A program made the position numbers and the translations under genes. Below are positions 26,070-35,557 of a DNA stretch of 38,068 nucleotides, piece after piece; positions within the stretch are counted from its first letter, which is position 1; each line of letters opens with the position of its first letter. The notes beneath the pieces were generated by a model. It was not told the DNA's origin, did no database searches, and saw only the letters and a program-made list of their open reading frames with translations. Location of the stretch: the NCBI GenBank assembly GCA_027483145.1, contig JAIXVG010000563.1, forward strand, positions 1 to 38,068, in the 5' to 3' direction. The stretch is from Planctomyces sp. Its GTDB lineage: Bacteria > Planctomycetota > Planctomycetia > Planctomycetales > Planctomycetaceae.

Positions 26070-27773
26070 TTATTTGGCGACCGGCGTTGATGGCGAAGTG
26101 GATGTCGGCTGCGGGTTCCGTACCTGATTCGACAAGTTCGAAATAATATTCGGCAGGTACATCCACGCCGCTACCCCAATCGCAATCACAATCGCCAGAT
26201 AAATGATGAAGTTGACGAAGCCGAAAATCCCTTTGAAGAATCCAAAGATGGCCTGTGTCGTCTTTCGCCATCGCTGTTGCCGATCCAGCTTGGCATACAT
26301 CGACTTCATATCGCCCGCTTTCTTGTTGGCTTGATCGCGTAGCAACGCAGCCTTAGCCGCCTGCTCGAATTCACCAAACTGGGCGATCGGCAAAAATGAA
26401 GCATCGGTTGGCTTTCGTTTCACCTTGGCCTTATTACTCAGGCCACCCGCCCGCAAAGCTTGATTGATTTTCTCCGTCGATAGCCGAGCGACTGTTTCCT
26501 TCCCCTGAGCATTCACAAACTGAACTGTCCACAAGTTCTCATTCAGCGGGGCGACACTGGCCCCACCAGCCGCCGCGACTGGCCGAGCAGCACTGGCTCC
26601 AGAAGATGCCGATGCCGTTGGAGCCGCCGCTCGCCCACTTGCCCCTTGTCGAGATACGGTCACTTTGTTCGGAGCATCAATAAAGCTGAGGGACGGATTA
26701 TCGAGCCCCAACGCCGACAGGTTCTTGATGACCTCGTTAAAGTCCTTAAAGCGATGCTCGGGGTTAGCCGCGACCATCTTGTCGATGACCAGATCGAGTC
26801 TCTCCGGAACATCGGGAACCAGCTTTTTCGCCGAATTAAACTTCCCTTTTTCCTTATTGATCAGCAGCTCCATCGTCGAGTTCCCCCCAAACGGCAGCTT
26901 ACCCGTCAGGAAGTGATACAGCGTGACCCCCAATGCATAGATATCGCAGCGCCCGTCAACATGCTTTGCATTTCGGGCCTGCTCAGGAGACATATAGTAA
27001 GGTGTCCCCAACCCCGTCCCGCTTTGGGTGAGCGAGTTATCCTCGTCATCCAAAGCCTTCGCTAAACCAAAGTCAGCCACCTTCACCTGGCCATTGGCCG
27101 TCATCATAATGTTGTCTGGCTTGATGTCACGGTGCACCATGTTCTGGGCATGGGCCGTTGCCAGGGCCTCAGCACAGCGCAGCGTCACATGCAGCGCATC
27201 CCCAATACTCAGCTTCCCAAGCTTTTCAATCCAGTACTGCATGCTCTTGCCATCGATGAACTCCATTGCCACATAATGAACCCCATCGTCCTGATCGACC
27301 GCAAACACCCGCACTGCATTCGGGTGGTCAATCCGGGCCATCGACTTCGCTTCTCGGTAAAACCGCTTAACGAAGTCTTCTTTACCCGCCAGCTTGTCCG
27401 AGAGAACTTTAATGGCTGCTTTGCGATCGAGGCTTTCCTGATGAGCCAGGTAAACAGCCCCCATTCCCCCTTCGCCCAGCTTGCGGACCAGCTTAAAGTC
27501 CCCCAGCGAAGTTCGGCCCTTCAGTTGACCATCAGCTGCCGGTTCATTACCCGCACCTGCTGCTGTCGCTTGCTGCTTCACTCCAACCGTCTTGGCCGCA
27601 GGCTTCGCAGCGCTGACCCCTGCTGGGACATACGTTTTGTCCACCGCATCGGTCGCGTCAGGCACAAATGTTTTGTCGGCGTCTTTCGACGTGACTACCG
27701 TCCCGTCAAAATCCTGCGGGTTACCAGTTTGACCAATCACCGTCGCGCTGGGATCGGGTTTCGGAGTAGACAT
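26070..27773 (-). CDS. Hanks-type serine/threonine protein kinase, membrane-anchored
   Basis: This 567-residue protein has a disordered N-terminus (about 90 residues) containing repeated K-T-F-V-P-D and K-T-Y-V-P-A motifs, possible phosphorylation sites. The kinase domain runs about 93-350: G-E-G-G-M-G-A-V-Y P-loop (100-108), Lys122, H214-R-D216-I-K-P-D-N, D234-F-G and S-P-E-Q (262-265), all catalytically complete. After an Ala/Ser-rich linker comes a short beta-type domain (about 410-475) with a W-T-V-Q-F start, resembling a GYF_2-like module. One membrane helix lies near residue 525 and the C-terminus is Pro/Ser/Thr-rich. The kinase therefore lies in the cytoplasm. The ATG start has AGGAAG eight bases upstream. 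Autophosphorylation of the N-terminal Thr-x-x-Pro repeats is a plausible regulatory mode. Confidence 0.92.
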   Translation of the reverse strand: MSTPKPDPSATVIGQTGNPQDFDGTVVTSKDADKTFVPDATDAVDKTYVPAGVSAAKPAAKTVGVKQQATAAGAGNEPAADGQLKGRTSLGDFKLVRKLGEGGMGAVYLAHQESLDRKAAIKVLSDKLAGKEDFVKRFYREAKSMARIDHPNAVRVFAVDQDDGVHYVAMEFIDGKSMQYWIEKLGKLSIGDALHVTLRCAEALATAHAQNMVHRDIKPDNIMMTANGQVKVADFGLAKALDDEDNSLTQSGTGLGTPYYMSPEQARNAKHVDGRCDIYALGVTLYHFLTGKLPFGGNSTMELLINKEKGKFNSAKKLVPDVPERLDLVIDKMVAANPEHRFKDFNEVIKNLSALGLDNPSLSFIDAPNKVTVSRQGASGRAAAPTASASSGASAARPVAAAGGASVAPLNENLWTVQFVNAQGKETVARLSTEKINQALRAGGLSNKAKVKRKPTDASFLPIAQFGEFEQAAKAALLRDQANKKAGDMKSMYAKLDRQQRWRKTTQAIFGFFKGIFGFVNFIIYLAIVIAIGVAAWMYLPNIISNLSNQVRNPQPTSTSPSTPVAK

Positions 27774-28524
27774 GATTCAACTTCCTGAACGGCAACTCGC
27801 AACACAAATTAAAGACAAATCAACAATACGAATTACAACCGAGTTCCAAAACCCGGCTTCTGCCAGCTATTCACAGAAAGACCGACTCCATGGCAGTAAC
27901 CGAAATTCGCTTCAATGCGACACCCGATCCGATCACTTGGTTTCTCGGGCGATTCAGAAGAAGAAGGACCGGGCGGGCGTTCACACACTGCAGAATTCTT
28001 AGAAACTTCTAAGTATTATGCGAAGCAAGACCCGCTGCCGCAAACTCCCTTTCAGCTGAATTCCGCCTCTCCACATAAATCGTCGAGCTTTCGAGTTTTG
28101 GACAAAGCGGAAGCTTTCGACAAATCGTCCCTGCTCTTTCGCAATCCAAACCGCTGACCCAAGCACGAATTCTGCTTCTGATTTTATCTGAACAAAAAGA
28201 CACTTTCTTCGCGATTTCCCTTCTTCGCCTCTGGCATCGGCAACCAAACCCGACCTATACTTCACGTAGAAATATCTGCTGATGCGTCTCCCCGGGGACG
28301 AGTTCCGCGCTCGTGAGACGACGACCCTGCAATCAGCCACTGCTACCGCCCCAGACAGATGCAAAGTCTGCTCCCAACATCAGGTTCGAGTTCCAAAACC
28401 CGAATCAATTTTCAGCCTCCAGTCCGTTTCAAGCCCCGAGGGCACCAGCCTCGTACTCGATTTTTTGATTCAGCCGAGTGCATCACCCGGCCCGTTCATC
28501 CGTCGAAGCATCGCCATAGTCACC
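27774..28524. other. Intergenic region upstream of PSD1 gene
   Basis: These 751 bases lie between the divergent kinase and the PSD1 protein. A 240-base in-frame extension of the PSD1 ORF back to 28282 is low-complexity and precedes the signal peptide, so I treat it as noncoding. At 28284-28319 CGTCTC and GAGACG flank an inner ACGAG/CTCGT stem and a CCCCGGGG palindrome. This could form a bulged hairpin in the 5' leader. Other ORFs here are short and unsupported. Confidence 0.4.
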
Positions 28525-31500
28525 ATGGAACGTCTCCCCATGATCATTCGTCTCTTCCGAATCCCGTTAACGCTGCTAATCGCAGTGACAGCACTACTCG
28601 TCTTGGCTCTCCAGAATCTAGTTTCGGCCGACGAGCAACCCCCCCCAGTCACAACTCCAGAGGCCGACCCCGCTCACGCGGCAAAAATGATTGAAGGCCT
28701 CGCCCTCTTCAATCAAAGCGTCAAACCGGTGCTTGTCGATCGTTGTGTTCATTGTCATAGCGGCCAGGAACTGAGTGGCGGCCTCGACCTCGCCTCACGC
28801 GAGGGCCTCCTCAAAGGGGGTGAATCAGGCCCCGCAGCCGTTGTTGGTCGCGGCGATCGCAGCCTCGTCTACAAGCTGACCAGTCACACTCAAGAACCTT
28901 TTATGCCTGAAGAAGGGGAGAAGCTAACTGACGTCGAATTGGCCGCACTCGCCAAGTGGATCGACCTCGGCGCCCCCTACGAAAAATCACTAATCGAGTC
29001 GGCCACTGCGACTGAAACCCTTTGGACCGAGAAAAAAGTCAGCGATAAGGCTCGCGAGCACTGGGCCTTTCAACCCTTATCGACTGCACTTCCCCCAGCC
29101 GCAATTTCAGCTTGGGCCACCAGCCCCATCGATCGTTTTATCGAAGCAAAGCTGGCCGAGCAGGGGCTGGTCCCCAATTCTCAAGCGTCGCGCGTGCAAC
29201 TCGTCCGTCGCCTTTACTTCGCCATCATTGGCTTGCCACCCACTCCCCAGGCAGTGACCCGCTTTGTCAACGACCCTCGTCCGGATGCCGTAGCTCATTT
29301 GGTCGACGAACTTCTGGCCAGCAATCATTTTGGCGAACGCTGGGCACGCCGCTGGCTCGATTTGGCCCGCTTCGCCGAAAGTCATGGATTCGAGCACGAC
29401 TACGATCGCCAATCGGCCTATCAATACCGCGACTTTGTTATCCAGGCCTTCAACGAAGGCCTTCCCTTCGACAAATTCATCGAGTGGCAGATCGCTGGTG
29501 ACGAACTGGAGCCGTCCGACCGCCGGGCATTAATGGCGACTGGCTTCCTCGCGGCTGGCGTCCACAGCACGCAAATCACCAAAAACGAAGTCGAGAAGCA
29601 TCGCTACGACGAAATGGACGACATGCTGGCGACCACCAGCACCACATTCCTGGGCCTGACCGTGGGCTGCGCCCGCTGTCACGACCACAAGTTCGACGCC
29701 ATTCCACAAGCCGACTATTACCGGATGCTTTCGACTTTCACCTCAGCCATCCGCAGTGAAACAATCATCGATTTCGATCCCACCGGCTATGCGATCGCCA
29801 AAGAAAAGTTTGATGCGGCCCACGCCCCCTTAGAACAAGCGGTCATCGATGATGAATCGCACCACCTCATGTCCCGATTCACCGCCTGGCAGCAAGCCAG
29901 CGACCGAGACCTGATTTTCTCAGACTGGCTTGCTCCCTCCGACGTCCGCTGGCGCGGTGACAGCGGCGAAGTCTTCACCCCTCAGGCCGATGCATCTCAT
30001 TTGGTGTCGGGAAACAACCCCGTCATTGGCTCGTTTCATGCAACTTTTGTAACGAAGTCTTCCGGTATCCGCGCTATCCGAATCGAGGCCCTTGCTGATC
30101 CCAGCCTCCCCCAGAATGGTCCGGGGCGTGCTGGCAACGGGAACTTCGCTCTGTCAGACGTGGTTGTCACCATCGCGCCGGACATTGATGAAGCACGACT
30201 CAACCTTCCCGCCCTGGCTGATCAGCCTTCAAACTTCGAAGAGCCTGGACCCGCTCTTGATCAGTTGCAGCCACAAACAATCAAACTGGTCTCAGCTGCT
30301 GCCACCTTCGAGCAGGTGGGGCTTTCCGTGGCGCACGCCATTGATGCCGACTCGATCTCTGCCTGGGCTGTCGACCCGCAACTGGGACAAAGTCACGCCA
30401 TCGTACTGACTCCCGAAACTCCGTTTGGTTACAAGGCAGGGTCAAAGGTTACCGTCACTCTCAAGTTCCATAACAACGCCCAGCACCAGATCGGTCGGCC
30501 GAGAATCTCGTTTTCGACCAAATCCGAACCCCCATGCGTGGTGGGTGGGGCCAGCGACGAAGATTTGCTGCACCTCGTGACCGCACCTTATGAAAGCCTG
30601 ACCCCCGCCAATCAGGAGCGAGTTCTCAACTGGTACAAGCGGACTCAAGACACCCACTGGCAACAACTCGATGCCGCTCGCAATCAGCATTTGGCTACCG
30701 CCCCCAAACCTCGTTTGGAAAAAGTCCTCATCACGTCAGAAGGGGTTCCCCCACTTGTTCTCCATACACAAGCCGAACGCGAATACCTGGAAGTCACTCA
30801 CTTTCTGAAGCGGGGAGATGTCAACAACAAAGAAGGGATCGCCGAACCGGGATTTCTGCAGGCATTAACACCCGACCTGGGCACTCCATACCCTTGGGTG
30901 CAACCACACCCCGAAGGAAGTCCACTCAGTTATCGCCGTGCTGCATTTGCAAAATGGCTCACCCATCGTGAAGGGGCCGCCAACCTCGTCGCACGAGTTG
31001 CAGTCAACCGGCTGTGGGCACAAGTGTTCGGCCGGGGGCTGGTTGCAACGCCCAGCGATTTTGGAGTCCGGGGCGAGCGTCCGTCACACCCGGAACTTCT
31101 CGACTACTTGGCCAGCGAACTGTTACGCCGGAATTGGGATTGGAAACCAATCCTGCGGGAGATGTTCATCAGCAGCACGTATCAGCAGTCGAGTCACAGC
31201 GAAGACGCTGCCAAGGCAAGCATCGATCCGCTCAATGTTTATCTATGGCATTACCCATCACGTCGCCTGGAGGCAGAAGTCATTCGCGACAGCATTCTCG
31301 CTTCCAGCGACTTGCTCGATCGGCGGATGTATGGCCCTGGAACGCTTGATGAAAATCATCGCCGCCGAAGCCTGTACTTCACCGTCAAACGCAGCCAACT
31401 GGTCAGCATGATGACGGTTTTCGATGCGCCGGATGCCCTGCAAAGTACCCCCGAGCGTCCTTCGACAACCGTCGCACCACAGGCTTTGCTGCTCATGAAC

Positions 31501-31758
31501 AACCCGCTCATTCGCACTGCCTCTCAATCGCTGGCGCAGAAATCGCTTACCGACAGTCAGTCCTCGCTTTCCGGTGCGATCGAATTGGCTTACCTGGCAA
31601 CCGTTTCGAGACCACCGACAACCGAAGAACAAGCTGCAGGCCTCGCATTTATCAGCCAGCAGCAATCCCAGTATTCGGGCGAAGGGGCAACGCTATCTGC
31701 CATGACCGACTTTTGCCAAGTGTTGTTCTGCTTGAATGAATTCATCTATTGCGACTGA
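28525..31758 (+). CDS. PSD1 cytochrome protein with DUF1549 and DUF1553 domains
   Basis: This is a 1077-residue exported protein (signal peptide about residues 6-30). A PSD1-type planctomycete cytochrome domain follows, with C-V-H-C-H near residue 73 and the planctomycete F-M-P-E-E/D segment. Next is the DUF1549 region: P-I-D-R-F-I-E-A-K-L near residue 200, G-L-P-P-T-P, F-G-E-R-W-A-R-R-W-L-D-L-A-R and a second C-A-R-C-H-D-H-K-F-D site. A middle region of roughly 350 residues is less conserved. DUF1553 closes the protein with L-V-A-R-V-A-V-N-R-L-W, P-S-D-F-G and S-S-T-Y-Q-Q-S. Start at 28525 (or ATG 28540). Paired genes of this type are a planctomycete hallmark and probably carry heme; their substrate is unknown. 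The DUF1501 gene follows after 58 bp. Confidence 0.93.
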   Translation: MERLPMIIRLFRIPLTLLIAVTALLVLALQNLVSADEQPPPVTTPEADPAHAAKMIEGLALFNQSVKPVLVDRCVHCHSGQELSGGLDLASREGLLKGGESGPAAVVGRGDRSLVYKLTSHTQEPFMPEEGEKLTDVELAALAKWIDLGAPYEKSLIESATATETLWTEKKVSDKAREHWAFQPLSTALPPAAISAWATSPIDRFIEAKLAEQGLVPNSQASRVQLVRRLYFAIIGLPPTPQAVTRFVNDPRPDAVAHLVDELLASNHFGERWARRWLDLARFAESHGFEHDYDRQSAYQYRDFVIQAFNEGLPFDKFIEWQIAGDELEPSDRRALMATGFLAAGVHSTQITKNEVEKHRYDEMDDMLATTSTTFLGLTVGCARCHDHKFDAIPQADYYRMLSTFTSAIRSETIIDFDPTGYAIAKEKFDAAHAPLEQAVIDDESHHLMSRFTAWQQASDRDLIFSDWLAPSDVRWRGDSGEVFTPQADASHLVSGNNPVIGSFHATFVTKSSGIRAIRIEALADPSLPQNGPGRAGNGNFALSDVVVTIAPDIDEARLNLPALADQPSNFEEPGPALDQLQPQTIKLVSAAATFEQVGLSVAHAIDADSISAWAVDPQLGQSHAIVLTPETPFGYKAGSKVTVTLKFHNNAQHQIGRPRISFSTKSEPPCVVGGASDEDLLHLVTAPYESLTPANQERVLNWYKRTQDTHWQQLDAARNQHLATAPKPRLEKVLITSEGVPPLVLHTQAEREYLEVTHFLKRGDVNNKEGIAEPGFLQALTPDLGTPYPWVQPHPEGSPLSYRRAAFAKWLTHREGAANLVARVAVNRLWAQVFGRGLVATPSDFGVRGERPSHPELLDYLASELLRRNWDWKPILREMFISSTYQQSSHSEDAAKASIDPLNVYLWHYPSRRLEAEVIRDSILASSDLLDRRMYGPGTLDENHRRRSLYFTVKRSQLVSMMTVFDAPDALQSTPERPSTTVAPQALLLMNNPLIRTASQSLAQKSLTDSQSSLSGAIELAYLATVSRPPTTEEQAAGLAFISQQQSQYSGEGATLSAMTDFCQVLFCLNEFIYCD

Positions 31759-31816
31759 AGTCTTGGGAAAAGTTTTGACAACTCACCCTCGACCTGTTGC
31801 TTGCGGAGCTTGAATC

Positions 31817-33265
31817 ATGCACTTCTTTGCCGACCCGTTCTATACCGATCGTCGCAGTTTCTTGCAGCAAGCAGGCAACGGCTTTGGTGCCTTGGCATTG
31901 GCTGGGCTATTGCAACAGGAAGGGCGGCTGGTCGCCTCGCCTGGTGCTGCTAATCCCTTGGCACCTCGAATTGCCCATCGTCCTGCACAAGCCAAATCGG
32001 TCATCTGGTTATTCATGAACGGCGGTCCCAGCCACGTTGACACCTGGGACTACAAGCCCGAATTGGCTCTCCGTGACGGGAAAGAGCTGGAAGGGTTCGA
32101 TCCCAACACGGGTTTCTTCAACGGTAGCGTCGGCCCTGTGATGAAGTCCCCCTTCGAATTCAAGCAGCACGGCGATTCCGGGGCGTGGGTCTCTGAAATC
32201 TTTCCCCACATGAGCCAGCATGTCGACAAAATGGCCTTCATGTACTCTTGCTGGACCGATAGCAACAATCACTCTCCTGCACTATTCAAGATGAATACCG
32301 GTATGACCCGGATGGGCTTCCCCTGTGTCGGGGCCTGGGTCACGTATGGTCTGGGGAGCGAAAGCCAAAACCTTCCTGCCTTCGTTGTTATGTACGATAC
32401 TCTGGGTCGCGGTACACCCAAGGGATATGCTCAGAACTGGGGAACCGGGTTCCTTCCCAGCGTTTATCAAGGGACAGCGCTCAAGCCTCAGGGCGATCCA
32501 ATCGATAACCTTCGGAGGCCAGCCGAACTGGGTGACAGTCAGCAGCGTGCCCAGCTCGACTTGCTCAAGTCACTCAATCAACGGCACTTCGGTCAGCATC
32601 CAGCCGAGACCGAACTGGCTGCCCGCATTGAAAGCTTCGAGCTGGCTTATCGCATGCAAATGGCTGCCCCTGAGGTTCTCGATCTTTCGCAAGAGACTGA
32701 AGAAACCCAAAAGCTTTACGGCCTCGACGACGATCGCTGCAAGCATTTCGCCCAGCAATGCCTCGTGGCTCGCCGCATGGTCGAGCAGGGAGTGCGGTTC
32801 ATCCAGATTTATTCTGGGGGGACCGAGAACGAGCGAAGCTGGGACGGTCACTCTGATATCGTCAAGAATCATGCGGGCTTCGCAGGCGAAACCGATAAGC
32901 CAATCGCCGCACTCCTCCAAGACTTGGAACAGCGCGGGCTGCTCGATTCAACTCTCGTGGTCTGGGGTGGCGAGTTCGGCCGGTTGCCACTGGTCCAAAA
33001 AGGGGGAACAGGTCGAGACCACAATCCCCACGCCTTTACTACTTGGTTTGCGGGTGGCGGCGCCAAGGGGGGAACGTTGTATGGAGAGACCGATGAAGTC
33101 GGTCACAAAGCAATTATCGACCGCGTGAGCGTCAACGATCTCCATGCCACCATGCTCTATACGCTGGGACTCGATCACGAAAAGCTAACTTATCGTTACA
33201 ACGGCCGAGACTTCCGCTTGACCGATGTCGCTGGCCGTGTTGTTAAAGAAGTTCTCAAGTCGTAA
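31817..33265 (+). CDS. DUF1501 (sulfatase-like fold) Tat-exported protein
   Basis: This 482-residue protein starts with a twin-arginine motif, D-R-R-S-F-L, followed by a hydrophobic Tat segment (residues 12-35). The core has the family marks F-M-N-G-G-P-S-H-V-D-T-W-D near residue 68, G-A-W-V-T-Y-G-L-G, a catalytic-looking D-G-H-S-D segment near residue 336, and G-G-E-F-G-R-L-P near residue 385. C-terminally it has R-D-H-N-P-H-A-F-T-T-W-F-A-G-G-G. DUF1501 is related to the alkaline phosphatase/sulfatase superfamily and is usually encoded next to a PSD1/DUF1549/DUF1553 gene, as here. Together they probably process an extracytoplasmic substrate, often suggested to be a polysaccharide or other organic matter (inference). 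ATG start at 31817. Confidence 0.92.
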   Translation: MHFFADPFYTDRRSFLQQAGNGFGALALAGLLQQEGRLVASPGAANPLAPRIAHRPAQAKSVIWLFMNGGPSHVDTWDYKPELALRDGKELEGFDPNTGFFNGSVGPVMKSPFEFKQHGDSGAWVSEIFPHMSQHVDKMAFMYSCWTDSNNHSPALFKMNTGMTRMGFPCVGAWVTYGLGSESQNLPAFVVMYDTLGRGTPKGYAQNWGTGFLPSVYQGTALKPQGDPIDNLRRPAELGDSQQRAQLDLLKSLNQRHFGQHPAETELAARIESFELAYRMQMAAPEVLDLSQETEETQKLYGLDDDRCKHFAQQCLVARRMVEQGVRFIQIYSGGTENERSWDGHSDIVKNHAGFAGETDKPIAALLQDLEQRGLLDSTLVVWGGEFGRLPLVQKGGTGRDHNPHAFTTWFAGGGAKGGTLYGETDEVGHKAIIDRVSVNDLHATMLYTLGLDHEKLTYRYNGRDFRLTDVAGRVVKEVLKS

Positions 33266-33301
33266 CGAGTTCGATTGTAATAGCACCAGTCAACCAAAAG
33301 A

Positions 33302-34207
33302 TCACCAGCGGCCAGCCAACTCGGTGATCCCCAATTCCACTGTCTGACAGTGAATTTGGGCGATCTCCTCGACTTGGGTGGCGTAGCCCCCGGCCATGCT
33401 GATGACTACGGGAAGTCTCTTTTGTTTAGCCAACTCGAAAACCAGCTTATCGCGACGCAATAGTCCCTCTTTGGTCAGCTTCAAATGCCCCATCCGATCT
33501 CGCTCATACGGGTCGGCTCCTGCAAGATAGATGATCAGGTCTGGCTCGAAGCGGGCGAACGCCTGATTGAGGCCGTGTTCAAGCGCCTCCAAATAGGCAG
33601 CGTCAGACGTCCCCACCGGGAGTTCGACATCAAGATCGCTGACTTCCTTCTCAAACGGGAAGTTCTTTTCGCAATGAATTGAAAACGCAAAAACTGTTTC
33701 GTCGTTACGGACCAGGCTGGCCGTCCCATTCCCTTGATGGACATCGGCGTCAATCACCATCACCCGAGTTGCCCGCCCTTCCGCTTGAAGTGCTCTGGCT
33801 GCAATCACGCTGTCATTGAACAGGCAAAACCCTTCTCCCCTGTCAAAAAACGCATGATGAGTCCCCCCCGCCAGGTTTGCTCCAAACCCCTTCTGAACCG
33901 CAACCCGCCCTGCAGCAATCGTTGCCCCTGATGAGCGCCGCGAGCGTTCCACAAGTTCTGGCGACCACGGAAACCCGAGTTGCCTGATTTCTGCGGGAGA
34001 CATATGGCCTGTTGTCACTCGCTCAAGATACCGAGGACAATGGACCCGCAGAATTTCGGCATCACTTGCAGCAGGGGGAACAAAAAAGTCCGTGGGGCGA
34101 GCAATACCCGATGCCTGTAGCATTTCCCGCAGCAAACGGTACTTCTGCATCGGAAAGCGATGAGTTTCCGGCAGCGGCAGCACAAACTCATCGCAGTAAA
34201 ACAGCAT
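33302..34207 (-). CDS. Histone deacetylase family (zinc) deacetylase
   Basis: This 301-residue enzyme belongs to the arginase/HDAC fold. Visible marks are G-G-T-H-H-A-F (His pair), V-I-D-A-D-V-H-Q-G-N-G-T (zinc Asp and His, near residue 155), the A-G-A-D-P-Y second Asp ligand, and the S-M-A-G-G-Y-A catalytic Tyr near residue 273. Length and motifs match single-domain bacterial HDAC proteins of the class IV (HDAC11-like) type. The likely activity is removal of acyl groups from lysines or small amines. It lies 66 bp behind hemB on the same strand, so cotranscription is possible. The ATG start at 34207 begins the first strand and fits family length. Confidence 0.92.
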   Translation of the reverse strand: MLFYCDEFVLPLPETHRFPMQKYRLLREMLQASGIARPTDFFVPPAASDAEILRVHCPRYLERVTTGHMSPAEIRQLGFPWSPELVERSRRSSGATIAAGRVAVQKGFGANLAGGTHHAFFDRGEGFCLFNDSVIAARALQAEGRATRVMVIDADVHQGNGTASLVRNDETVFAFSIHCEKNFPFEKEVSDLDVELPVGTSDAAYLEALEHGLNQAFARFEPDLIIYLAGADPYERDRMGHLKLTKEGLLRRDKLVFELAKQKRLPVVISMAGGYATQVEEIAQIHCQTVELGITELAGRW

Positions 34208-34273
34208 CGGCGTTTTTTGTTCTGAAGTCCGGGACTAAATCGAGTGCTGCTCCGGGCAAGCGGCTCCCTATCG

Positions 34274-35275
34274 CTACCGATCAGCCAATTGCATTGCCAC
34301 CTCCAGGGCAAAGTAAGTCAAAATCCCGTCAGCACCGGCTCGTTTAAAGGCCAGCAGGCTTTCGTGCACAACCTTGCGACGATCGAACCAGCCATTGTTC
34401 GCGGCTGCAACCAGCATCGAGTACTCACCACTCACCTGGTAGGCAAACGTCGGGACTCCAAACGTCGACTTCACTCGATAAACAATATCCAAATAGGGCA
34501 TGCCAGGCTTCACCATGACCATGTCGGCCCCTTCAGCCAGGTCCAGGGCCACTTCTTTGATCGCCTCATCGGAATTCGCCGGGTCCATTTGATAAGTTCG
34601 TTTGTCTCCCGTCAGGTTGCCCGCACTCCCAATGGCGTCCCGAAAGGGCCCGTAATAGGCCGAGGCATACTTGGCCGCATAAGAGAGAATCAGCCGATCC
34701 TGAAAGCCAGCCTCATCGAGTGCTCGCCGAATTGCCCGCACCCGGCCGTCCATCATGTCTGAGGGGGCCAGGACATCGCAGCCTGCTTCCGCTTGCACAA
34801 CCGCCTGCTTTCCCAACATCTCCAGTGTTTCGTCGTTCAGAATGATGTTGTCGCGCATCAGGCCATCGTGGCCGTGCGAAGTATACGGGTCGAGTGCTAC
34901 ATCGCAAATGATTCCCACATCCAGCCTGGCTGCCCGAATCGCCCGCACTGCCTGACAAACCAGGTTGTCGGGGTTTAGCGCTTCCCGGGCGTCATCTGTT
35001 TTTCTGGTTGGTTCGGTTGCGGGAAAAATTGCAATGGCGGGGATTCCCAGTGCCGCGCCGGCGGCCACCGTCTCGGCCAGCAGATCGACCGTCACCCGTT
35101 CGACCCCCGGCATCGTCTGCACTGGCGAGCGGCTTCCTGTCCCTGGCTGAACAAAAATTGGCCAAATCAGGTCATTGACGCTTAGGGAATGCTCCCCAAC
35201 CAATCGGCGGGTCCAGTCGTGTCCCCGCAAACGTCTGGGGCGGGTGTTCGGGAACGAGCCAAACGGATGTCGCAT
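34274..35275 (-). CDS. hemB: Delta-aminolevulinic acid dehydratase (porphobilinogen synthase)
   Basis: This 333-residue enzyme joins two 5-aminolevulinate molecules into porphobilinogen in heme and corrinoid synthesis. The metal-site segment reads C-D-V-A-L-D-P-Y-T-S-H-G-H-D-G, with Ala and Asp where the zinc-type enzymes have Cys. This is therefore the Mg-dependent or metal-free form. The catalytic lysines are visible in S-Y-A-A-K-Y-A-S-A-Y-Y-G-P-F-R-D-A and M-V-K-P-G-M-P-Y-L-D. The ATG start at 35275 has a GAGAGGA about five bases upstream. The HDAC gene lies 66 bp beyond its stop on the same strand. Confidence 0.96.
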   Translation of the reverse strand: MRHPFGSFPNTRPRRLRGHDWTRRLVGEHSLSVNDLIWPIFVQPGTGSRSPVQTMPGVERVTVDLLAETVAAGAALGIPAIAIFPATEPTRKTDDAREALNPDNLVCQAVRAIRAARLDVGIICDVALDPYTSHGHDGLMRDNIILNDETLEMLGKQAVVQAEAGCDVLAPSDMMDGRVRAIRRALDEAGFQDRLILSYAAKYASAYYGPFRDAIGSAGNLTGDKRTYQMDPANSDEAIKEVALDLAEGADMVMVKPGMPYLDIVYRVKSTFGVPTFAYQVSGEYSMLVAAANNGWFDRRKVVHESLLAFKRAGADGILTYFALEVAMQLADR

Positions 35276-35557
35276 CCGTGTCCTCTCTGAAAATGATGGC
35301 CATGAAAAATGGCGGGAACTAACTGTTTTTGGCGGTCGACAGGCAACTCAATTTCACCGAATCGCTCGGAACTTTCCTACTGTAGGAGAGGCGATGCCGT
35401 GAGGTAAATCGTATAATCAAGGAGAATAGTCGAGTTAGGGTGATTTGCCCTTCCAAAGAATCGTAGCTGTCCCGTTGTCCGATACCGAACTTCTTGATCG
35501 AGTAACGGTAGGCCACGTCGTCAATATGCCAGCCTGAATTAAAGGAAACTCTAGGGT

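Noticed and set aside
28381-28401. GGTTCGAGTTCC, resembling a T-arm
   Set aside because: No acceptor stem pair, CCA end or anticodon arm could be found nearby.
28282-28524. 81-codon N-terminal extension of the PSD1 ORF
   Set aside because: The extension is low in family signal and precedes a good signal peptide at 28525-28540; it would bury the export signal.
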